Source of the DNA: Hahellaceae bacterium
Lineage (GTDB): Bacteria; Pseudomonadota; Gammaproteobacteria; Pseudomonadales; Oleiphilaceae
Assembly: GCA_016716085.1 (NCBI GenBank)
Contig: JADJWY010000023.1
Span: 496,001-560,000 of the forward strand
DNA: 64,000 nt
Direction: 5' to 3'
How positions within the stretch are numbered: position 1 is the stretch's first letter; every line of letters begins with the position of its first letter. The notes beneath the pieces were generated by a model. It had not been told where the DNA came from. It did no database searches and saw nothing but the letters and a program-made list of their open reading frames with translations. Position numbers and translations under genes: made by a program. Shown here one piece after another: positions 51,613 to 60,247 of this stretch.

Positions 51613-52326
51613 ATGTGCGGCACCTGCGGCTGTAAACCCCATGATTTCTATCCCAAATCGGCCACCTCGAGGCAGATCAAACTCGACATCAGCCTATTAA
51701 ACCAGAATCAGCAACAGGCCACCCACAACCGCGCCCGCTTTCAGCAGTTGAGACTGCCTGTAGTCAATCTGATGTCAAGCCCCGGCTCCGGCAAAACCCG
51801 CGTGCTGGAAGCGACGCTGCCCCACTTGAAATCCCTGAAGTGCGCGGTGATCGAAGGCGATTTACAAACCCGCAGAGACGCGGAGCGTATCAAAAAGACC
51901 GGCACCCCGGCCGTGCAGATCAATACCGGCAAAGGCTGTCATCTGGATGCGCGTTCGATTGACACCGCGCTCGATCAATTGGACATCGCCTCATTGCAAC
52001 TGCTCTTTATTGAAAATGTTGGCAACCTGGTGTGTCCAGCCGCCTTCGATTTGGGCGAAAGCCTGCGGGTCGTGGTGCTGGCGATCACCGAAGGGGAAGA
52101 CAAACCCCTGAAGTATCCAGACATGTTTTATGATGCCGATGTGGTATTACTGAATAAAATGGACTTGCTCCCCCATCTTGAGGTCAATCTGGACGATCTT
52201 TACGACAATCTTAAGCAAATTCAGCCGAATGCCGTCGTGTTGCCGATCTCGGCGCAAACAGGCGAAGGCATCGAGGGCTGGATTGAATGGCTGACACAGG
52301 CCACACGCAAATTCACCTCCGCCTGA
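51613..52326 (+). CDS. hypB: Hydrogenase nickel incorporation GTPase HypB
   Basis: The 237-residue GTPase begins MCGTCGC, the high-affinity nickel site of the CxxCGC type. It has a P-loop (SSPGSGKT), a switch segment with IENVGNLVCP, and NKMD for guanine. There is no His-rich stretch, so it does not store nickel. I chose the ATG at 51613 with GGGAG upstream; the frame is open for 62 codons further but without conserved content. The 3' end overlaps hypF by 40 bases. Confidence 0.95.
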   Translation: MCGTCGCKPHDFYPKSATSRQIKLDISLLNQNQQQATHNRARFQQLRLPVVNLMSSPGSGKTRVLEATLPHLKSLKCAVIEGDLQTRRDAERIKKTGTPAVQINTGKGCHLDARSIDTALDQLDIASLQLLFIENVGNLVCPAAFDLGESLRVVVLAITEGEDKPLKYPDMFYDADVVLLNKMDLLPHLEVNLDDLYDNLKQIQPNAVVLPISAQTGEGIEGWIEWLTQATRKFTSA

Positions 52327-54662
52327 GCGGGCGGGTTCAGGGAATCGGCCTGCGCCCGACACTGGCACGCCTTGCGCAGTCGCTCGATCTGAGTGGGTCA
52401 GTCTGCAATCGCGGTGGAGTTGTCGACCTGACGCTACAAGGCCCGCAATCCCATATCGATACTTTGCTTCAGCAATTAAAGACATTCTTCCCGCTTGGTA
52501 TCCAGATCGAAACACGGGAAACACCGGCCGTTACTGCTACGATCACTCGCACCGACCCTTTTCGTATTCTGGACAGTGAACCCCAGGCCACATCAGGAGG
52601 ACTCCCCCCTGTCGATCAGGCTATCTGCCAACGTTGCCGGAATGAATTCGAAACGCCCGGGACGCGACTCAGTGGCTACCCCTTTATTCAATGCTGTGAC
52701 TGCGGGCCCCGCTACACCCAGGTCAGTCAGTTACCCTATACGCGTGCCCACACCAGTCTGGCGGATTTCGCGCCATGTTCCGCATGCGAAGCAGAATTTA
52801 ACGATTCAGAAGATCGGCGCTATTGGGCTGAAAATCTCTGTTGCCCTCAGTGCGGCCCACACTTGCGTGCGTTTGAACACGGTCAGCGGGTGCTTGCGGG
52901 TAAACACAAGCAGGCTGAAATTGTTACCCTCGCCGGGCAATGGCTTGCCGAGGGTCGCATTCTGGCTATCAAAGGCGTGGGGGGCTATCACCTGCTTTGC
53001 GATGGCAACAACAGGTCGGCGATTAGCCGACTCCGCCAGCTTAAGCGGCGTCCGGGCAAACCCCTCGCACTGCTGGTTAAGGAAGTGGATGACGCCTTGA
53101 ACCTGGCGGGGCTGACACGAGACTTTCCAGGCGCAGATCGCTTTGTCGCATCGCTTACTTCGTCAGAGCGTCCAATCACCCTCCTGCCCCTGCAGTCAGT
53201 GCATCCGATGGCAACGGCAAACCTACTCGCACCGGGTTGCGATGAAATTGGCATATTACTTCCTTATACGGCGCTGCAACACCTGCTGCTGAGCGCCTTT
53301 GATCAGGCTCGTCGACTCCTACCGTCAAAAGAACCTTCAACGCCTTTGTTCCTCGTCTGCACCAGCGCCAACGGCTCGGGTGAACCCCTGATTTACGACG
53401 AAACAGCGGCGGGGGCTTTTGAACAGCTTTGCCAGCTGAGCGATGTCCAGCTGACGCATAATCGCCGTATCCTGCACCCCTGTGATGACAGCGTAGTGCG
53501 TCCACTGGCTGCCTCGCCGCGCATTCGACCCGGGCGCGGATTTGCGCCGGCCCGACTGCAATTGTCCGGTTCGGGCCCCTCAGTGTTAGCCATCGGCGCC
53601 CATCTTAAAAACACCCTTTGCCTGACACGCGGTTCAGAGGCCTATCTATCGCCCTACCTCGGTAACCTATCCCATCCTGAGAGTGTGAATCGCCTGAGGG
53701 AGACGACTGAATATTTATTACACTGCACCGGCATCCGTCCTCAGGCGATTGCCTGTGACCTACACCCTGAAGGGGCCGAACGTCTGTGGGCCGAACAACT
53801 GAGCCAACAATGGGGTGTACCGCTGATTCCCGTGCAGCACCATCATGCCCACCTGGCCTCAGTGCTGGCTGAACACCCTTCGCTGCTGGGGCGGCCTGTG
53901 CTTGGGCTGATTCTGGATGGATTTGGCTGGGGCCTCGAGGGCGGTGCCTGGGGCGGTGAATTGTTGCGGTCCGCTGGCCCGGATGTCGGGCGGATCAGCC
54001 ATCTGGCACCGCTGGCCCTTCCCGGTGGGGACAAGGCCATCCGCGAAATAGACCGCATCGGCCTGACCTTTGCGTTGCGCAACAGCCTCGCCCCCCTGCC
54101 CGACTTCCCGGCGCTGTCTGATCCATTTCGCCAACTGGTTACCCACCAGCCTGACTATCCGTGGCCGGAAACCAGCAGCCTCGGCCGATGGTTTGACGCG
54201 GCCGCATCGGTTTCCGATATTCTGCATACCGTCACCTATGAGGGCGAAGCGGCGATCCGACTCGAATCACTTGCCCGGCTGCAAGCGCCTACAATCGAAC
54301 TGACAAATTGGGTTCACCAGCATCCCGCTCGCTTGAACAATGAGGGGCAACTGGATTTATCGTCTCTGGTAGCTGCACTCCCCCAGCTGAACAACCCCGA
54401 AGAGCGGGCACGTGCGTTTCAGGAGGGACTCATTGAGGGCTTGCAAATCTGGGTCTGTCATCATGCGGAAATTTGCCAGCTGCACGATATCGTACTAAGT
54501 GGAGGTTGCCTGGCAAACGACAGCCTGTCGAAAATTCTGGTTGAACGTCTGTCGGAGCGTGGCATGATGGTGTATCTCAACCACCAGCTCCCCAACAATG
54601 ACAGCGGCATCAGCGTCGGTCAGGCCTGGGTGGCCATGCTGAAGCTGATGAGATCATCATAA
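52287..54662 (+). CDS. hypF: Carbamoyltransferase HypF
   Basis: The 791-residue protein has an acylphosphatase domain (RLSGRVQGIGLRP, residues 8-90), two zinc-finger motifs (CQRCRNEF...CCDCGPRY and CSACEAEF...CPQCGPH), a YrdC-like domain with KGVGGYHLLCD and LKRRPGKPLALLV, and a Kae1-like C-terminal half with QHHHAHLASVLAEH, DGFGWG and LSGGCLAND. It makes the thiocarbamate on HypE from carbamoyl phosphate, the source of the cyanide ligands. It overlaps hypB by 40 bases and precedes hypC by 17. Confidence 0.96.
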   Translation: MADTGHTQIHLRLSGRVQGIGLRPTLARLAQSLDLSGSVCNRGGVVDLTLQGPQSHIDTLLQQLKTFFPLGIQIETRETPAVTATITRTDPFRILDSEPQATSGGLPPVDQAICQRCRNEFETPGTRLSGYPFIQCCDCGPRYTQVSQLPYTRAHTSLADFAPCSACEAEFNDSEDRRYWAENLCCPQCGPHLRAFEHGQRVLAGKHKQAEIVTLAGQWLAEGRILAIKGVGGYHLLCDGNNRSAISRLRQLKRRPGKPLALLVKEVDDALNLAGLTRDFPGADRFVASLTSSERPITLLPLQSVHPMATANLLAPGCDEIGILLPYTALQHLLLSAFDQARRLLPSKEPSTPLFLVCTSANGSGEPLIYDETAAGAFEQLCQLSDVQLTHNRRILHPCDDSVVRPLAASPRIRPGRGFAPARLQLSGSGPSVLAIGAHLKNTLCLTRGSEAYLSPYLGNLSHPESVNRLRETTEYLLHCTGIRPQAIACDLHPEGAERLWAEQLSQQWGVPLIPVQHHHAHLASVLAEHPSLLGRPVLGLILDGFGWGLEGGAWGGELLRSAGPDVGRISHLAPLALPGGDKAIREIDRIGLTFALRNSLAPLPDFPALSDPFRQLVTHQPDYPWPETSSLGRWFDAAASVSDILHTVTYEGEAAIRLESLARLQAPTIELTNWVHQHPARLNNEGQLDLSSLVAALPQLNNPEERARAFQEGLIEGLQIWVCHHAEICQLHDIVLSGGCLANDSLSKILVERLSERGMMVYLNHQLPNNDSGISVGQAWVAMLKLMRSS

Positions 54663-54679
54663 TAACAGGAGACTGAGCC

Positions 54680-54907
54680 ATGTGTTTGGCTGTACCCGTC
54701 CGGGTACTGGAGGTGCTGTCCGAAGAGGAAGCCTGGATCGAACAAAACGGAATCAAACGGCGGGTCAATACGGCGCTAATAGACTCCGTTCAGGTGGGTG
54801 ACTATCTGATCCTGCATGTGGGCTACGCCCTGACCCGGCTGGATCCCGAAGAAGCCCATAAGACCCTGGCATTGATGGAAGGACGTGATGGACACTCCCC
54901 TGACTAG
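54680..54907 (+). CDS. hypC: Hydrogenase assembly chaperone HypC
   Basis: The 75-residue protein starts MCLAVPVRV with the essential Cys2, followed by the beta-barrel of the family (VQVGDYLILHVGYALTRLD). It works with HypD to assemble the Fe(CN)2CO group and hands it to HoxH. AGGAGACTGAGCC precedes the ATG. It overlaps hypD by 20 bases. Confidence 0.96.
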   Translation: MCLAVPVRVLEVLSEEEAWIEQNGIKRRVNTALIDSVQVGDYLILHVGYALTRLDPEEAHKTLALMEGRDGHSPD

Positions 54908-56057
54908 TCCCGGTACCGACACTAAACCTGATTCCCTGCCCGATTTCCGCGACCCGAGCCGTGCGAAGCTTCTTTACCGTCAGATCCACGAGGCCGTTCG
55001 GCCCGGCCAACGCTATCGCTTCATGGAATTTTGTGGTGGCCACACGCACACCTTGTTCCGCCACGGGCTGACCGATCCCTTGCCCTCCGCCATCGAATTG
55101 TTGCACGGCCCTGGTTGCCCGGTCTGTGTGCTGCCGATGGCGCGCATGGATATGGCCATCCGTCTGGCGAAACGTCCCGAGGTTATCCTTTGCACTTATG
55201 GGGATATGCTCAGGGTGCCTGGATCCCAGCGCCAGAATCTCCTGCAACTCAAAGCAGAGGGTGCCCGCATTGAAGTGCTGTACTCGCCTCACGACTGTCT
55301 GGCTCTTGCCAAAGCCCACCCGGAATGTCAGATCGTGTTTTTCGCTGTCGGCTTTGAAACGACCGCACCGACCACCGCACTGCTGGTCACGGAGGCCGAA
55401 CGACAGGGGCTGAGGAACCTTACGGTTTTCTGTAATCACGTCCTGACGCCACCCGCCATTCGCGGCATACTCGCGCCGACCGATGATAGCCCGGCACCCC
55501 AACTGGAGGGCCTGATTGGTCCCGGTCATGTCAGTGTGATTACCGGGATGACACCCTACCACGCCCTGTCCACCGAATTTCAGATCAATATCGAAGTCTG
55601 TGGCTTCGAGCCGCTGGACTTACTGCAAGGCATTCTCACACTGGTGCAACGCACGAATGCCGGTAGTGTCGAGGCCCATAATCAATACACTCGCGCCGTC
55701 ACCGCATCGGGCAATTTGAAGGCACAAGCGCTGCTGAGGCAGGTATTTGTGGTACGCGATGCCTTTGAGTGGCGCGGCCTGGGGTTTATGCCTCACAGTG
55801 CCTTGGCCCTTGCCCCTGGCTATGCGCGATTCGACGCCGAACACCGTTTTGCGCTGCAGGAAGCGCCCGCTCAGGATAATCGCGCCTGTGCCTGCCCTTC
55901 GGTGTTACGAGGGCAAACCCGCCCGGAAGCCTGCCCACTCTGGGACAACCCTTGCACCCCCGATAACCCGATTGGTGCCTGCATGGTGTCCTCCGAAGGG
56001 GCCTGTGCCGCGCATTACCGCTACCGACGCCATCAAAGGATACCAACGTCCGCATGA
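54888..56057 (+). CDS. hypD: Hydrogenase iron-ligand assembly protein HypD
   Basis: The 389-residue protein has the three conserved Cys motifs FCGGHTHT, GPGCPVCV and GFETTAPT, and a C-terminal 4Fe-4S-binding region with CACPSVLRG, ACPLWDNPCTP and GACMVSSEGACAAHY. It is the scaffold for making the Fe(CN)2CO moiety. Start codons GTG 54885 and ATG 54888 are adjacent; I prefer the ATG. It overlaps hypE by four bases. Confidence 0.96.
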   Translation: MDTPLTSPGTDTKPDSLPDFRDPSRAKLLYRQIHEAVRPGQRYRFMEFCGGHTHTLFRHGLTDPLPSAIELLHGPGCPVCVLPMARMDMAIRLAKRPEVILCTYGDMLRVPGSQRQNLLQLKAEGARIEVLYSPHDCLALAKAHPECQIVFFAVGFETTAPTTALLVTEAERQGLRNLTVFCNHVLTPPAIRGILAPTDDSPAPQLEGLIGPGHVSVITGMTPYHALSTEFQINIEVCGFEPLDLLQGILTLVQRTNAGSVEAHNQYTRAVTASGNLKAQALLRQVFVVRDAFEWRGLGFMPHSALALAPGYARFDAEHRFALQEAPAQDNRACACPSVLRGQTRPEACPLWDNPCTPDNPIGACMVSSEGACAAHYRYRRHQRIPTSA

Positions 56058-57079
56058 GCCCAACGACGTCTCTGATCACCCTGGCCCATGGCAGCGGCGC
56101 CCGCGCCACGCATGAGTTGGTCACCTCACTGTTTCTGCGCCACTTCAACAACCCGATTCTGGCGACGCTGGAAGACGGTGCCTGCCTGCCGACAGCCTGC
56201 GAAAACTCCGCGGCCGAATTGATTGTCGCGACCGATGGGCATGTGGTTTCACCTCTGTTTTTTCCCGGCGGCGATATCGGCACCCTGGCCATAAACGGCA
56301 CCTTGAACGATGTCGCCATGGCGGGTGGGCGCTGCCGCTACCTAACCGCCAGCTTTATTCTGGAAGAGGGATTTCCGGTTTCACAGCTCGAAAAGATCGT
56401 CATCAGCATGGCTGAGACAGCACGCGCAGCAGGCGTGCAGATCATTGCAGGTGACACCAAAGTTGTCGAGCGAGGCAAATGTGATGGCGTGTTTATTTCC
56501 ACAACCGGGATAGGACAGGGAAAGGCATTGATGCTGGAGGGTCTGTCGCACCTACAACCGGGTGATCACATTTTGTTAAGCGGTGATATTGGTCGGCACG
56601 GTGCCACCATTCTGAGCCACCGACAGGGGCTTAAATTTGAATCGGACCTGACCAGCGATTGCGCAGATCTCGGCCCCCTAATTGCTCAACTTACCGGCAT
56701 ACAGGGTTTACGCTGCCTTCGGGATGCGACCCGTGGCGGAGTTTCCGCGGTGCTCAATGAGTGGGCGCAAGCCAGTGGTCATGTGCTGCAAATAGACGAA
56801 GCGCGCATTCCGGTCTCACCCAATGTGGCCGCATTGTGTGACCTGTTGGGACTGGACCCCCTCTACCTTGCCTGTGAGGGACGTTGCTTGCTGATCTGCA
56901 CTGCCGAGAGTGCTGAGTCTGTACTTACCGCCTTGCAGGCGCATCCGCTGGGGGTGCAGGCTTGCCGGGTCGGGGTGGTCGTCGAAAGCGATGTCCCTCG
57001 GGTGGAACTGCTTACAATCTTTGGTGGCCGCCGACTGCTCGACTGGAGTTACGGCGATCCGCTCCCACGCATTTGTTGA
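56054..57079 (+). CDS. hypE: Hydrogenase maturation protein HypE
   Basis: The 341-residue protein belongs to the PurM-like family with LAHGSGARAT near the start, VATDGHVVSPLFFPGGDIG, and DATRGGVSAVLNEW. It ends in PRIC, whose terminal Cys is carbamoylated by HypF and then dehydrated to the thiocyanate that supplies cyanide. It is the last hyp gene, with the DUF1289 gene ten bases later. Confidence 0.96.
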   Translation: MSPTTSLITLAHGSGARATHELVTSLFLRHFNNPILATLEDGACLPTACENSAAELIVATDGHVVSPLFFPGGDIGTLAINGTLNDVAMAGGRCRYLTASFILEEGFPVSQLEKIVISMAETARAAGVQIIAGDTKVVERGKCDGVFISTTGIGQGKALMLEGLSHLQPGDHILLSGDIGRHGATILSHRQGLKFESDLTSDCADLGPLIAQLTGIQGLRCLRDATRGGVSAVLNEWAQASGHVLQIDEARIPVSPNVAALCDLLGLDPLYLACEGRCLLICTAESAESVLTALQAHPLGVQACRVGVVVESDVPRVELLTIFGGRRLLDWSYGDPLPRIC

Positions 57080-57089
57080 GACTCTGACG

Positions 57090-57278
57090 ATGCCAGCCCC
57101 CATAACCATACCCAATCCCTGTGTCCGCAACTGCTGCCTTGATCGCGACGATGTCTGCATGGGCTGTCATCGAACTCTCAAGGAAATTCTGGACTGGCAC
57201 GGGTATACCGATGAGGAAAAACGGGCATTAATTGAGGCACTGGAACAACGCAAGAAAAACAGGAGTACTGAGGCATGA
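57090..57278 (+). CDS. DUF1289 family small Cys-rich protein
   Basis: The 62-residue protein has NPCVRNCCLDRDDVCMGCHRTLKEI, shown in parts as PCVRNC and CMGCHRTLKE, followed by WHGYTDEEKRALIEAL. This is the DUF1289 pattern with four conserved Cys that probably bind zinc or an iron-sulphur cluster. It overlaps the next gene by four bases. Such proteins are common without a known function; its place at the end of a hyp operon may be incidental. Confidence 0.88.
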   Translation: MPAPITIPNPCVRNCCLDRDDVCMGCHRTLKEILDWHGYTDEEKRALIEALEQRKKNRSTEA

Positions 57279-59020
57279 TCCTTAAACACCATCCAGGCTG
57301 GCAAGGTTGCCTCCTCCTGCTTTTCACGCTGGGTTGGGCCTGTGTCAGTGCGCTCGCCGAGGCTGGCACGCCTGCGCAGGGAGAGGCCCAGGTCAGCGAA
57401 CGTGGCGCAGTCGCCACGGTTAATGCCCTGGCCACACAAGCAGGCATGGCGGTGTTAGCCAAAGGGGGCAATGCGGTGGATGCAGCCGTTGCCGCGGCCT
57501 TAGCGCTGGGGGTTGTCGATGGACATAACTCGGGGGTCGGCGGCGGCGCGTTTGTCCTCATCCGCACCTCGGATGGCAAGCTCATAGCGTTGGACGGGCG
57601 CGAAACAGCCCCCGCCAAAGCCACACGCGACATGTTTATCCGCAACGGAGTGGCTGACACACAATTGAGTCAGGTCGGTGCCCTCGCCAGTGGCGTACCC
57701 GGTTCGGTAATGGCCTACGAGCGAGCGATTGCGTTGGCGGGTGCGAAATCTTTCAGCGAGGTGATCCAGCCCTCAATTGCGTTGGCCGAAAAAGGTTTTC
57801 CTTTAGATCGCCTCTACGCTACCCGGCTGGCAAACTCAGCGGATCGACTGGCGCAGTTTGAGGACAGTCGCAAGGTGTTACTCCAACCCGACGGGCAACC
57901 ATGGCCCGCAGGCCATATCCTGATTCAGCAAGACCTGGCAACGACCCTGAAAGGTATCGCTCGCGATGGATCAAATTTTTTCTACCAGGGCAGTTTCGCA
58001 CAGGCCCTGGATAGCTGGATGGAAGGACACGGCGGTCTACTCAGCAAAGACGATTTTGCCCAGTATCAGGTCATCGAACGAACACCGCTTTTATCAGACT
58101 ACCGCGGCGTTGAGATCGTTGGATTCCCACCCCCCAGTAGTGGAGGAATGCATGTGGCTCAGATTCTGGGCATGGTGCAAGGTCACAACCTGGGCGAGTT
58201 AGGAGAGGCAGAGCGTTATCACCTTCTGGGTGAAGCCATGAAGCTGGCCTTTGCTGATCGGGCATACTGGCTCGGTGATCCCGATTTCACCAAAGTGCCC
58301 GCCGGACTCATTGATCCGGCCTATCTTTCCAGGCAAGCGGCACGACTAGACCCTGCACATGTGATCACCGTCGAAACCCATGGCGATCCGACCCAGCTCC
58401 GTTCAACTTCAGATGCAGAAAAGGATGCGGAAGATCTCTTTCGTAAACACACCACGCATATCGCCACTGCCGACTATGCCGGTAACTGGGTGGCCATCAC
58501 CACGACCGTCAACACGGATTTTGGCTCCAAGGTCATCATCCCCGGAACTGGCGTGATTATGAACAACCAGATGGATGATTTTTCGACGCAACCCGGCGTG
58601 CCAAATGCCTATGGCCTGGTAGGTGCCGAAGCCAACAGTATCCAGCCCGGCAAACGCCCCTTATCCTCCATGTCCCCTACCTTGGTTTCAAAGGATGGCA
58701 AACCGCTTATGACGCTGGGCGCGGCAGGCGGCCCGACCATCATTACCCAGGTCGTGCAGACTTTGATTAATTATTTAGATCTCCAACTCCCCCTGGAACA
58801 GGCCCTGTCCAAAAGCCGCATTCATCAGCAGTGGCGACCCGATGTGCTGTTTATCGAAGCCAACCTCCCGGCCGACACGCGCAAAGCCCTGCAGCAAAAA
58901 GGTCATCTCCTTAAAGAGATGGGGCCGTATGGTTCGACGCAGGCCATTGCGATGGGACAGGATGGAAAACTGATTGCGGTATCAGAGCCGCGGCTGAAGG
59001 CGCGTAATGAGGGGCCTTAA
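57275..59020 (+). CDS. ggt: Gamma-glutamyltransferase, periplasmic
   Basis: The 581-residue precursor has a signal peptide (LLLLFTLGWACVSALA), a large-subunit part with NSGVGGGAFVLI, and the autocleavage site before Thr393 in KHTTHIATADYAGN, which becomes the nucleophile of the small subunit. Other typical parts are NNQMDDFS and SSMSPT. It hydrolyses or transfers the gamma-glutamyl group of glutathione. It is coupled to the DUF1289 gene and so belongs to the tail of the hydrogenase operon, an unusual location. Confidence 0.94.
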   Translation: MILKHHPGWQGCLLLLFTLGWACVSALAEAGTPAQGEAQVSERGAVATVNALATQAGMAVLAKGGNAVDAAVAAALALGVVDGHNSGVGGGAFVLIRTSDGKLIALDGRETAPAKATRDMFIRNGVADTQLSQVGALASGVPGSVMAYERAIALAGAKSFSEVIQPSIALAEKGFPLDRLYATRLANSADRLAQFEDSRKVLLQPDGQPWPAGHILIQQDLATTLKGIARDGSNFFYQGSFAQALDSWMEGHGGLLSKDDFAQYQVIERTPLLSDYRGVEIVGFPPPSSGGMHVAQILGMVQGHNLGELGEAERYHLLGEAMKLAFADRAYWLGDPDFTKVPAGLIDPAYLSRQAARLDPAHVITVETHGDPTQLRSTSDAEKDAEDLFRKHTTHIATADYAGNWVAITTTVNTDFGSKVIIPGTGVIMNNQMDDFSTQPGVPNAYGLVGAEANSIQPGKRPLSSMSPTLVSKDGKPLMTLGAAGGPTIITQVVQTLINYLDLQLPLEQALSKSRIHQQWRPDVLFIEANLPADTRKALQQKGHLLKEMGPYGSTQAIAMGQDGKLIAVSEPRLKARNEGP

Positions 59021-59205
59021 ATTCGCCTCAAGCGCCGCTTCATGGCGCGCAAGCCACTGGCCCGAGGTCAATACAATTGACCCTGGGGAGAATTTTGAAA
59101 TCAAATCATTTCGAAGCATCACGTTTTCCCGACAAGCATTACTCACAGCCATAGCCGGAGAAAACGGTTTTCCAAGGGCAAATGAAACGTTATTGAATTA
59201 CCCCC

Positions 59206-59239
59206 CTACATGTAGTATTGTAACTACACTCAATTGAGT
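59206..59239. promoter_or_regulatory. Two palindromes upstream of the toxin-antitoxin genes
   Basis: CTACATGTAG (59206-59215) and ACTCAATTGAGT (59228-59239) are perfect palindromes whose centres are 23 bases apart, about two helical turns. TGTAGT-N6-ACTACA (59211-59228) overlaps both. They lie 16 to 49 bases before the antitoxin start, where Phd-type antitoxins usually bind to repress their own operon. Confidence 0.7.
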
Positions 59240-59254
59240 AGAGAGAATGTAACC

Positions 59255-59503
59255 GTGATAACCGTGACCAGCAGAGAATTCAACCAGGACCCTAGTAAGG
59301 CCAAAAGAGCTGCTTTGAACGAAGCGGTCTTGATTACGGACCGAGGAAAACCCTCGCATGTACTCCTTTCGATGGAGGACTACCAAAAGCTGACCTCAGA
59401 TCGTAGCAATATTGGTGATCTGCTTTTTATGGAAGGGGCGGACGACATTGATTTTGCACCGGCCAAGCTCAATGACAAAGCGGTTGCTGCGGAATTTAGC
59501 TAA
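59255..59503 (+). CDS. Phd/YefM-family antitoxin
   Basis: The 82-residue protein starts MITVTSREFNQDPSKAKRAA, the standard Phd/YefM DNA-binding fold, with VLITDRGKPSHVLLSMEDYQKL following. The C-terminal part (residues 50-82, acidic) should wrap the toxin. I chose the GTG at 59255, which gives the usual family start and has GAGAGA eight bases upstream. A TTG at 59234 lies within the operator. Its stop codon overlaps the toxin start (TAATG). Confidence 0.88.
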   Translation: MITVTSREFNQDPSKAKRAALNEAVLITDRGKPSHVLLSMEDYQKLTSDRSNIGDLLFMEGADDIDFAPAKLNDKAVAAEFS

Positions 59504-59919
59504 TGTACGTACTGGATACGAATGTTGTCTCAGAGCTCAGAAAAGTCAAAAGCGGTAAAGCAAATTCAAACGTTATATCCTGGGCCAACTCAGTTGATGC
59601 CAAGCTGCTGTACCTTTCCTCGATTACAGTACATGAGCTTGAATACGGCATTTTGCTATCAGAACGGTCTGACAAACCGTCTGGAAAGATACTCAGAAAA
59701 TGGTTTTCCGAGCATGTACTGCCTGCCTTTGACCGACGGATTCTTCCGGTGTGCAAGCAAGTAGCGTTGGTTAGCGCCAGATTTCACATACCGGACCCAA
59801 AGCAATACAGAGACACCTTGATCGCAGCGACGGCGCTGGTACACGGCATGACTGTCGTTACCAGAAACGTCAGAGATTTTCACCTGCCGGGTGTGAGTAC
59901 CCTCAACCCATGGGACTGA
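59503..59919 (+). CDS. PIN-domain toxin, VapC/FitB-like
   Basis: The 138-residue PIN-domain protein has the metal-binding acids in VLDTNVVSEL, VHELEYGI, RDTLIAATA and TRNVRDF, the four-acid site of PIN ribonucleases. VapC-type toxins cleave tRNA or rRNA and are neutralised by the paired antitoxin. The length and IPDPKQYRD segment are closest to FitB-like members. It ends near the degraded transposon region, so the module was probably acquired laterally. Confidence 0.92.
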   Translation: MYVLDTNVVSELRKVKSGKANSNVISWANSVDAKLLYLSSITVHELEYGILLSERSDKPSGKILRKWFSEHVLPAFDRRILPVCKQVALVSARFHIPDPKQYRDTLIAATALVHGMTVVTRNVRDFHLPGVSTLNPWD

Positions 59920-59931
59920 GCGGGCCGATTA

Positions 59932-60247
59932 TTATTCGCTGGTACCGCTTTTGCTGTCGCGCTCCAGCTTGCAGCCGACCCTACGGGTAATTGTACCGAC
60001 CAATGCGGTAAGCTCCTCATGGCTGGGCGTCTTGCCCCCCACAAAGCGCAAAACTTTGTGCGGGTAATCGACGTAGACACCATCCAGAAACAGCATGTGG
60101 AAATGCAGTGGGCCGCATTCGGATTAAGGTTGAGCGCACTGCATAAGCGCTGAATCAGCGTCACTGCGCCAGTGCTGGCATTATGGTGAGTGTGAACCCC
60201 GCCTTCTTTACGAGATGCGCGGAAATCACACGATAGACAGCCCCTAG
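59932..60247 (-). pseudogene. IS91-family transposase remnant, 3' part
   Basis: Reading the minus strand in two frames gives EGGVHTHHNASTGAVTLIQR...SALNLN, then, after a frameshift near 60120, LHFHMLFLDGVYVDYPHKVLRF and on to a stop at 59932 (KSGTSE). The HFH motif is the HUH metal site of IS91-type rolling-circle transposases. The frame change, the missing N-terminal part and the missing element ends show that it is dead. The right side is cut by the IS1380-like element at 60248. Confidence 0.75.

Noticed and set aside
59021..59205. An extra gene between ggt and the antitoxin
   Set aside because: Short open frames exist, but no ribosome binding site or family pattern supports them. The region is best read as the ggt 3' end and the toxin-antitoxin promoter.
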